22,255 nucleotides of DNA from Acidobacteriota bacterium. Lineage in GTDB: Bacteria > Acidobacteriota > Terriglobia > Terriglobales > Acidobacteriaceae. Numbering within the stretch: the first letter of the stretch is position 1; every line of letters begins with the position of its first letter. The stretch lies in the NCBI GenBank assembly GCA_021779695.1, contig JAJYAE010000033.1:1-22255 (forward strand), in the 5' to 3' direction. Positions 16,224 to 22,255 of the stretch are shown piece by piece. A model generated the notes under the pieces. It saw nothing but the letters and a program-made list of their open reading frames with translations, did not search any database and was not told the DNA's origin. The position numbers and the translations under genes are program-made.

Positions 16224-17267
16224 ATGCCAACACCCACTTCATCCGCTCGCTGGATTCTTTCAGGCGTCGCGGCGCTGTTTGCGCTGTGCCTATGCAGGCA
16301 CATGCTTGCTCAATCCGCGGATGCTCCCGGAAATCCTGCACTGCGCCAGGTCGCAGACATCCCAATGCCGGGCCCGGCTGTGCGCTTCGATTACCAGAGC
16401 TTTGACGCAGAACACGGCAGGCTTTACATCGCGCACATGAATGCCAATCAACTTGTCGTCTTCGACGTGCGCTCGCGGAAGGTTGTTGCGAACCTGGATG
16501 GCTTCGCGCGTGTGCATGGCGTGCTTGCCGTCCCACAGATTGACCGCGTCTTTGCCTCTGCAACGGGCAATCATCAGGTGAACGTCGTCTCCATGTCCAC
16601 GCTGCAGACATTGGCCGCGGCCGGCCCTGTTGACTACCCGGATGGTCTGGCTTACGCACCAGACGCACATCGCGTCTTCGTCTCCGATGAGCATGGCGGC
16701 GTGGATGCCGTGGTGGACGCCAGGACGAATCAGCTCATCACCAGGATTCCACTGGGTGGCGGCGCAGGTAATACCGTGTACGACTCAGGTTCGGGATCCA
16801 TCCTTGTTGCAGTCCACAAACTCAATCAGCTTGCTGTCATTGATCCGCTCGGCATGAAGCTCATGGAGCGCTACCCTCTGGCCGGAATCGATGACCCGCA
16901 CGGAATCGCACTCGACTTGGCAAACAAGCTGGCCTTTATCGCGGGCGAGGGAAACCACACGCTCGCTCTCTTCGATCTCCATGCAAAGAAGCTGCTGGCC
17001 GTGTATCCGGTAGGTGACGATCCGGATGTACTTGCCTTCGATCCAGGGTTGATGCGCCTTTATGTCTCGGCGGAATCCGGTGTGGTAACAGTCTTCCATG
17101 AGAGCAATCGAAAATTGACTCAGCTCGCCCAGTTCCAGATGCCACATGCGCATACCGTTGCGGTCGATCCGCGGACACACCTGGTCTATTTCCCTCTGGA
17201 GAACAGCAACGGCAGGCCTTTGCTTCGCATCATGGAACCGATCGTCGATGCGGTCGCCCGACACTGA
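16224..17267 (+). CDS. secreted YncE/YVTN-type beta-propeller protein
   Basis: A 347-aa protein with AGGAGA seven bases before its ATG and a signal peptide (ARWILSGVAALFALCLCRHMLAQS). The mature part is built of repeated propeller blades of about 40-45 residues, each with a pattern like RLYIAHMNANQLVVFDVRSRK, HRVFVSDEHGGVDAVVDART, KLAFIAGEGNHTLALFDLHAK and LMRLYVSAESGVVTVF. This places it in the YncE/40-residue YVTN family. Such proteins bind ligands or partner proteins in the periplasm; no enzyme motif is visible. It follows the sigma/anti-sigma pair by 107 bases and may belong to the same regulon, but that is inference. A hairpin separates it from the convergent GH1 gene. Confidence 0.85.
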   Translation: MPTPTSSARWILSGVAALFALCLCRHMLAQSADAPGNPALRQVADIPMPGPAVRFDYQSFDAEHGRLYIAHMNANQLVVFDVRSRKVVANLDGFARVHGVLAVPQIDRVFASATGNHQVNVVSMSTLQTLAAAGPVDYPDGLAYAPDAHRVFVSDEHGGVDAVVDARTNQLITRIPLGGGAGNTVYDSGSGSILVAVHKLNQLAVIDPLGMKLMERYPLAGIDDPHGIALDLANKLAFIAGEGNHTLALFDLHAKKLLAVYPVGDDPDVLAFDPGLMRLYVSAESGVVTVFHESNRKLTQLAQFQMPHAHTVAVDPRTHLVYFPLENSNGRPLLRIMEPIVDAVARH

Positions 17268-17294
17268 CGCTTAGAGCGTGAAGGCTGCACTCCA

Positions 17295-17312
17295 GGCGCG
17301 CTGGAACGCGCC
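17295..17312. terminator. hairpin between convergent genes
   Basis: GGCGCG (17295-17300) and CGCGCC (17307-17312) form a 6-bp GC stem with a six-base loop in the 61-base gap between the propeller gene and the GH1 gene. There is no T-run on either strand, so termination function is uncertain. Confidence 0.3.
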
Positions 17313-17328
17313 CGGAGCGCATGCCTGT

Positions 17329-18774
17329 CTATTCCACCTGGTTCTGCGCAATGACGTTCTTATACCAGGCCGCGCTCATCTTCGGCGTACGCTTCAGCGT
17401 CTTGAAATCGACGTAGTGAATTCCGAAACGCTTGCTGTAACCATCAGCCCATTCGAAGTTGTCCATCAGGCTCCAAAGAAAATAACCCTTCACTGGATAA
17501 TCTTCATCCACAGCGCGGTGCAGTTGCGCCAGGTGATTACGCAAATACATGACGCGGTCCACGTCTTCAACGTGGCCAGAAGGCGTCATGACATCGTCGG
17601 AAGAAGTGCCATTTTCGGTGATGTAGATGCCTTTGGGATTCCATAGATCGCACACATTGCGGACGCCCCAATAGATGCACTCAGGGGCAATCTGAATCCA
17701 GGGCGAAGCCATATGCGGATAGGAGGCGGGCATCGGCTCGATGGAAAAACCCTTCGGACTGTTATCTGCGCGCACATACGATGGCGTGTAGATGTTGAGA
17801 CCCACAAAGTCGAGTGGGCTGGCAATGGCTTCCATGTCACCCGGCTCAACTCTGGGAGCATTTGCACCTTCGTGTTGCAGATACTCGTCTATATACTTGC
17901 CTTCCATCAGAGCCGTGAGAAACGGCGCATTCATCAGCCGCGTGGCTTTTTGCGCCGCCTTGATGTTTTCTGCTGTTTCCATCACCGGCACATAGACATT
18001 TGCATTCTCCGCGAGTCCCACCTGCGTGCCCGCCGGCGTGTTGGCGCGGATGGCCTGTACACCGAGGCCGTGCGCCAGAATTCCGTGATGCCGCACCTGG
18101 TTCGCCTCTTTTGCGGGAAGTTTCAGTCCAGGGGCGAACTGGCCCCAGCGATAGCCAAGATCGGTGAAGCAGACGAACTCATTGGTCGTCATGAAATGGT
18201 GGACGCGGTCCCCGAGCTTCTTCGACACAAACGCGACGTAATCAGCAAATGCATGGGAGGTGTCGCGATTTTGCCAGCCGCCGGGCAGGGCCGCGGGCAA
18301 ATCCCAGTGAAACATGGTGATGTATGGAGTGATGTCGTTGGCCAGCAGTTCATCGACGACGCGATGATAGTAATCAAGTCCCTTGGGATTCAGAGGTGCT
18401 TTACCAGTAGGAAAAACGCGCGACCACGAAATCGACAAGCGGTACGTCTGCACTCCCAGCGCTTTCAGAAGCCCCACGTCCTCCTTGTAGAGGTGATATG
18501 AGTCATCGGCCACATCGCCCGTGTCACCGTCATGCGTCTTTCCAGGCGTATGGCTGAAGACATCCCACACAGAAGGCCCGCGGCCATCGGCCTGCGCGCC
18601 GCCTTCAATCTGATAGGCTGCCGTAGCACAGCCCCACAGAAAGCCCTGCGGATAACGGAGCGGGGCGGGCTTTGGCTGGCCAAAAGCAAATTCTGGCAAT
18701 GCAGTGCCAATGGAAGCAGTGGCTGCCGCGGCGGCGATGCCCGCTCCAAACTGACGGCGCGTAATCTTCTTCAT
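17329..18774 (-). CDS. Tat-exported GH1 beta-glucosidase/beta-glycosidase
   Basis: A 481-aa family 1 glycoside hydrolase that should release glucose or related sugars from beta-glycosides outside the cytoplasm. It opens with a twin-arginine signal, [20 protein letters not shown], unusual for GH1, which is mostly cytoplasmic in bacteria. [15 protein letters not shown] (sugar site), [20 protein letters not shown], and the nucleophile motif YITENG (Glu387) are standard, and [18 protein letters not shown] closes the aglycone side. The acid/base motif reads TTNEF (Glu199), where nearly all GH1 enzymes have NEP. GAGGGAGA stands before the ATG. A LacI-type half operator lies 42 bases upstream. Activity is likely but the Pro-to-Phe change may alter specificity. 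Confidence 0.95.
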   Translation of the reverse strand: MKKITRRQFGAGIAAAAATASIGTALPEFAFGQPKPAPLRYPQGFLWGCATAAYQIEGGAQADGRGPSVWDVFSHTPGKTHDGDTGDVADDSYHLYKEDVGLLKALGVQTYRLSISWSRVFPTGKAPLNPKGLDYYHRVVDELLANDITPYITMFHWDLPAALPGGWQNRDTSHAFADYVAFVSKKLGDRVHHFMTTNEFVCFTDLGYRWGQFAPGLKLPAKEANQVRHHGILAHGLGVQAIRANTPAGTQVGLAENANVYVPVMETAENIKAAQKATRLMNAPFLTALMEGKYIDEYLQHEGANAPRVEPGDMEAIASPLDFVGLNIYTPSYVRADNSPKGFSIEPMPASYPHMASPWIQIAPECIYWGVRNVCDLWNPKGIYITENGTSSDDVMTPSGHVEDVDRVMYLRNHLAQLHRAVDEDYPVKGYFLWSLMDNFEWADGYSKRFGIHYVDFKTLKRTPKMSAAWYKNVIAQNQVE

Positions 18775-18815
18775 GCGAATTCTCCCTCGTAGCCCTGTAC
18801 TGCAAAACGCTCAAG

Positions 18816-18827
18816 AAAAACGTTTCA
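18816..18827 (-). promoter_or_regulatory. LacI-family operator-like site upstream of the GH1 gene
   Basis: On the - strand the site reads TGAAACGTTTTT, matching 10 of 12 positions of the palindrome TGAAACGTTTCA typical of LacI/GalR-family regulators of sugar genes. It is 42 bases before the GH1 start, a sensible operator position. No LacI-type gene is in the window. The match is short and could be chance. Confidence 0.3.
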
Positions 18828-18886
18828 GTATGTAGGTTCACTGGCAAACAGCGGAATTCTATCAAAGTGGATCGTGGTGATTGCCA

Positions 18887-18923
18887 CAAGAAAAAGAAGA
18901 GCCGCGAATTCTTGATTCGCGGC
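18887..18923 (-). terminator. intrinsic terminator of rpoD
   Basis: On the - strand a perfect 9-bp stem (GCCGCGAAT with ATTCGCGGC, bases 18901-18923) with a five-base loop is followed by TCTTCTTTTTCTT (18900 down to 18888). It starts 30 bases after the rpoD stop. Stem, loop and T-run all fit a Rho-independent terminator, and it isolates rpoD from the GH1 gene. Confidence 0.88.
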
Positions 18924-18952
18924 CCTTCAGGATTTCCTGCGATAAGGAGTAG

Positions 18953-20638
18953 CTACATCTCTTTGACGCCTTCCACAAACGCCTTCAGCTTGCGGCTGCG
19001 GCTGGGGTGCCGGAGCTTGCGCAAGGCCTTGGCCTCAATCTGGCGGATGCGCTCACGAGTCACCTGGAAGCTCTGGCCCACCTCTTCAAGCGTGTGCTCG
19101 CTGCCATCTTCCAGGCCGAAACGCATCTTGATAACACGCTCTTCGCGCGGCGTGAGCGTGCGCAGCACCTGCGAGGTGTACTCCTTCAGGTTCACGCTGA
19201 TGACAGCCTCAGAAGGCGAGACGGCCTGGCGATCTTCAATGAAGTCGCCAAGGTGCGAATCTTCCTCTTCCCCAATCGGCGTCTCCAGCGAAATTGGCTC
19301 CTGCGCAATCTTGAGGACCTTGCGGACCTTGGCGACGGGAATGTCCATCCGGCGAGCAATTTCCTCGCTTGAAGGCTCACGTCCCAGCTCCTGCACAAGC
19401 TGGCGGCTGGTGCGAATGAGCTTGTTAATCGTCTCAATCATGTGCACCGGGATGCGGATTGTGCGGGCCTGGTCCGCAATCGCACGCGTTATCGCCTGAC
19501 GAATCCACCACGTCGCATAGGTCGAAAACTTGTAGCCACGGCGATACTCGAACTTATCCACCGCCTTCATCAGGCCGATGTTGCCTTCCTGAATCAGGTC
19601 GAGGAACTGCAATCCGCGGTTGGTGTACTTCTTGGCGATGGACACCACAAGCCGAAGGTTGGCTTCGATCAGCTCTCGCTTGGCCTGCTCGGCGTCCATG
19701 TCGCCCTGGATCATTTCGCGCTGCGTGCGCTTGAGCTCGGCAATGGAGACACCGGAGTCCGCTTCGATTTTGTCCAGGTCCGCTTTGCAGTTTTTCTGCT
19801 GGCGGCGGTACTCCTTTTTGAGCTCCTCGCTCTTGCTGGCGTCGTACTTCTGATCCAGCGAGCGAATCTGGCGCTCCAGCGTGCGCATCGTGTCCACGGT
19901 CTTATTCACGCGGTCGAGCAGGCGCTTGCGCTCCAGGCCCGTGTACTTCAACTCCCTGACGATGCGCGAAACATAAACCTTCTCGCGCGCGATAAGCCAC
20001 CGCGTGCGGCGCTGCTCGCGCTGACTCGTTCTGCTGGTGGCAGCGGCCTGCTTCTCTTCAAGCTGCTGAATCTTCTTCTGGTGCTTCACCAGCGCGTCGA
20101 TGCGCGTCACAGTCGCGCGCACGCGGGCCTGAACTACATCTTCGGTCAGCTCCTCTTCGTCGAAGACGACCACTTCCTTCACGTTGCGGACGCCACGCTT
20201 CAAGTCTTCGCCGAGCGCGACAATCTCACGAATCACGATTGGAGAACGTGAGATAGCCTTCATCACGCGCAGCTGGCCGCGCTCGATGCGCTTGGCAATC
20301 TCCACCTCGCCTTCGCGCGTGAGCAGTGGAACCGTGCCCATCTCGCGCAGATACATGCGCACAGGGTCGTTGGTCTTTTCCAGGGTGCCCGGCGTCAGAT
20401 CGAGCTCGACGTCTTCACCCTCTTCGAGCTCAAAATCCTTGTCGCCAGCAAACTTCGGCCCATCCAGCAGATCAATACCCTGCGTGCCGATGGTGGTAAT
20501 CAGATCGTCAAGATCGTCGGGCGAGTTCATATCCTCGGGCAACATGTCGTTAACATCGCCGTAGGTGAGGTAGCCCTTCTCTTTGCCCGTGTCGATCAGG
20601 CTGTGAATGTCGTCTTCAAATTTTTCGTCAATTGCCAA
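18953..20638 (-). CDS. rpoD: primary sigma factor RpoD (sigma-70)
   Basis: The housekeeping sigma factor. From a TTG start at 20638 it is 561 aa. Region 1.1 covers the first 60 or so residues ([20 protein letters not shown]), region 1.2 begins near residue 90 ([22 protein letters not shown]), and a charged, coiled non-conserved region spans about 130-315. Region 2 at about 320-395 has [20 protein letters not shown] and [22 protein letters not shown]. Region 3 follows, then region 4.2 with [35 protein letters not shown] at 20686 would add 16 residues but has no ribosome site. The TTG has TAGGA five bases upstream and yields MAIDEKFED. The gene lies 455 bases after dnaG, as in the macromolecular synthesis operon, and ends at a strong terminator. 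Confidence 0.97.
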   Translation of the reverse strand: MAIDEKFEDDIHSLIDTGKEKGYLTYGDVNDMLPEDMNSPDDLDDLITTIGTQGIDLLDGPKFAGDKDFELEEGEDVELDLTPGTLEKTNDPVRMYLREMGTVPLLTREGEVEIAKRIERGQLRVMKAISRSPIVIREIVALGEDLKRGVRNVKEVVVFDEEELTEDVVQARVRATVTRIDALVKHQKKIQQLEEKQAAATSRTSQREQRRTRWLIAREKVYVSRIVRELKYTGLERKRLLDRVNKTVDTMRTLERQIRSLDQKYDASKSEELKKEYRRQQKNCKADLDKIEADSGVSIAELKRTQREMIQGDMDAEQAKRELIEANLRLVVSIAKKYTNRGLQFLDLIQEGNIGLMKAVDKFEYRRGYKFSTYATWWIRQAITRAIADQARTIRIPVHMIETINKLIRTSRQLVQELGREPSSEEIARRMDIPVAKVRKVLKIAQEPISLETPIGEEEDSHLGDFIEDRQAVSPSEAVISVNLKEYTSQVLRTLTPREERVIKMRFGLEDGSEHTLEEVGQSFQVTRERIRQIEAKALRKLRHPSRSRKLKAFVEGVKEM

Positions 20639-21093
20639 AGTATTCCTACTCTCCCGCGCCAGCTCGTTTCGCACCGCTGCGCGCACCAGTACCAGGTCCG
20701 CTCATCTGGCTTTGCCAAACAAGCACGCGGACCTGCAGCCTCCGCAACCAGAGGCGGTCAAAAAGTATCGCTCGGAACAGGATGTTCACGCTTCAGGTTT
20801 CGCCTGGTCGCCCGCGAGCCGCAGCTCATGTGTGGGGCAAAGTGGCGCGCATCCTCACAGAGATCAATAGATTACCACAGTCCGCCTGCTTGTTGCCAAG
20901 GCATTTTTCAGCACTTGCTTCATCTTCCGGGCGACAAACACCATACCGGCTTCGGACCGGTCGGGCAGAATCCAGCTCCTCTGCCCGCTCTGTTCTATTT
21001 TTTAGACGCGGAATTTGCTCATTTGACGCAAAGAATCGGCACTTCTTCCGGGCAATCAGGTGCCACTGGACGCCGGGTTGCAGCTCGGCTGGA
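20639..21093 (-). other. dnaG-rpoD intergenic region with a possible rpoD promoter
   Basis: A 455-base gap with no convincing gene on either strand. On the - strand TTGGCA (complement of 20894-20899) and TAATCT (complement of 20869-20874) resemble a sigma-70 promoter with a 19-base spacer, about 230 bases before the rpoD start. Short GC inverted repeats (CTGCCC/GGGCAG near 20963-20986, ACCGG/CCGGT near 20943-20959) lie between the two genes. The long gap suggests rpoD has its own promoter, not only read-through from dnaG. Confidence 0.4.
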
Positions 21094-22255
21094 TTATGCA
21101 ACGCTCAGGCCGCGCAGGGCCCGGTCGAGCTCCAGTTTGCGCCGTGTCAACAGAGCCAGCTCGCCAAAGTCCCCGCGCCGCTCCGCCTCGGCAATCTGGA
21201 CGCGCAACGAGCGCACCTGCCCTTCCATCTGCCGCTGCTGCAAACTCACAATAGAGCCGAGAACTGTCTGCGCTGAGGGGGGGTCGGTTTCACCCAGCAG
21301 CGCTTCGGCCAGCAACGAACGCTGGGCCTGATCCTGCACCGCATCCATCGGGTCCATGGCGCCGCGGCTGGCCAGAGCCTGAAGGGCAAGGAACGACGTA
21401 AGTCCTTCAAAAAATTGAGACTGGCGAGAAATAGCATCGGCGGCTGTGCGGCGCGCTTCCTCAAACTCCGGATCGGTGATGGCCAGGGCACGAAGAAGTA
21501 CGCGCTCCACCTCGGTCAATGCCGTCAGGCGCACCTCGACCCGTTCGCGGCGCTTGAGCGCAGCCTGCCGTAGTTCTTCGCGAAGAACGGCTGAGTCAAT
21601 ACCCAGCTTCTGTGCCGCGTCAGCAGCAAACTGATCGCGTGCCAGCTTTTCCGGCATGCGACGGATTTGCGGCAGCAGGTAGTTCATCGCCTTGACCTTC
21701 TGCTCCGCGCTCGCCCCTGGGAACATTTGGCGGGCTCGTTCGATCAGGTAGTCCGCCTGCCGCCGCGCTCCACGAATTGCGTTCATGTAGGCTTCCACAC
21801 CGCGCTCGCGAATATAGCGGTCCGGATCCAGCCCGCCATCCAGTGTCACCAGCTTCAGGTTGAAGCCCTCTTCGGTCAGCAGCGCAATTGACTTCTCGGC
21901 TGCATTGGCGCCGGCCGCATCCGGATCGAAGTTCACCACCACATTGGAGGTGTGCCGCTTGAGGATCGCCACCTGCTGCTCCGTGAAGGCCGTCCCGCTC
22001 GTGGCAATCACGTTTTGGATCCCGCGCAGAAAGACAGAGATACAGTCCATCTGGCCCTCGACAAGCAAGGCGAACTCCGCCTGCCGGATGGCCGTCTTTG
22101 CCTTGTCGAGGTTGAAAAGCACATGCCCCTTCGTATAGAGCGGCGTCTCAGGCGAGTTGATGTACTTTGCTCCGGCCTTGTCACCCGTCTCCAGCGTGCG
22201 GGCGGTAAACGCAATCACCCGGCCACTCTCGTTGCGAATGGGAAACATTACGCGC
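21094..22255 (-). CDS. dnaG: DNA primase DnaG (N-terminal part outside the window)
   Basis: About 386 C-terminal residues of the replicative primase; the frame is open to the right edge, so the zinc-binding domain and part of the polymerase core are missing only because the window ends. It enters at RVMFPIRNESGRVIAFTART. The Toprim core follows: LLVEGQMDCISVFLRG (EGxxD motif), ATSGTAFTEQQ, and VVNFDPDAAGANAAEKS in the position of the usual FDGD-AG metal motif. DRYIRERG and a helical C-terminal region for helicase interaction (to LRGLSVA) complete it. The primase makes RNA primers at the replication fork. Order dnaG-rpoD on one strand is the conserved arrangement. Confidence 0.97.
   Translation of the reverse strand, partial: RVMFPIRNESGRVIAFTARTLETGDKAGAKYINSPETPLYTKGHVLFNLDKAKTAIRQAEFALLVEGQMDCISVFLRGIQNVIATSGTAFTEQQVAILKRHTSNVVVNFDPDAAGANAAEKSIALLTEEGFNLKLVTLDGGLDPDRYIRERGVEAYMNAIRGARRQADYLIERARQMFPGASAEQKVKAMNYLLPQIRRMPEKLARDQFAADAAQKLGIDSAVLREELRQAALKRRERVEVRLTALTEVERVLLRALAITDPEFEEARRTAADAISRQSQFFEGLTSFLALQALASRGAMDPMDAVQDQAQRSLLAEALLGETDPPSAQTVLGSIVSLQQRQMEGQVRSLRVQIAEAERRGDFGELALLTRRKLELDRALRGLSVA

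Overview
The window looks like a chromosomal segment of a GC-rich soil-type bacterium. Its gene content fits the Acidobacteriota best (Terriglobales/Acidobacteriaceae): Tat- or Sec-exported sugar hydrolases, tandem exported ferritin-like proteins next to a sigma/RskA-type pair, an aroQ-aroF-tyrA block behind trpCFBA, and a dnaG-rpoD pair with an acidobacterial-looking RpoD. The phylum is inferred from gene style; no 16S rRNA is present.

Layout. 1-1474: the tail of an unidentified protein, then a secreted GH63/GH37-like (alpha/alpha)6 glycosidase. 1452-1538: two inverted repeats at and just after its stop. 1620-1695: a tRNA with anticodon CAU that resembles tRNA-Ile2. 1760-7901: an aromatic amino-acid cluster on the + strand, trpC-trpF-trpB-trpA, then chorismate mutase, a type I-beta DAHP synthase and prephenate dehydrogenase. 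trpE, trpG and trpD are not in view. 7890-9067: a convergent - strand pair, an unknown 237-aa acidic protein followed by a PIN-fold protein with altered catalytic acids. 9497-12145: an 882-aa secreted protein of unknown function. 12155-12512: a decayed IS630-type transposase on the - strand.

12768-16116 is the most system-like block: two tandem Tat-signal ferritin-like proteins, an ECF sigma factor and its overlapping RskA-like zinc-motif anti-sigma factor, followed by a secreted YncE-like beta-propeller (16224-17267). The two ferritin-like proteins share the four-helix di-iron motif set and a distinctive C-terminal module ending in FFPNGLNGNI. Hairpins lie just before the first ferritin gene's Shine-Dalgarno and between the second ferritin gene and the sigma gene. 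I infer an envelope stress or redox response in which the sigma factor drives exported di-iron proteins.

17329-22255 lies on the - strand: a Tat-exported GH1 beta-glucosidase with a LacI-type half operator upstream, rpoD with a strong intrinsic terminator, and the C-terminal two-thirds of dnaG running off the window. dnaG-rpoD is the conserved core of the macromolecular synthesis operon.

No CRISPR array, rRNA, integrase, intact insertion sequence or replication origin was seen.
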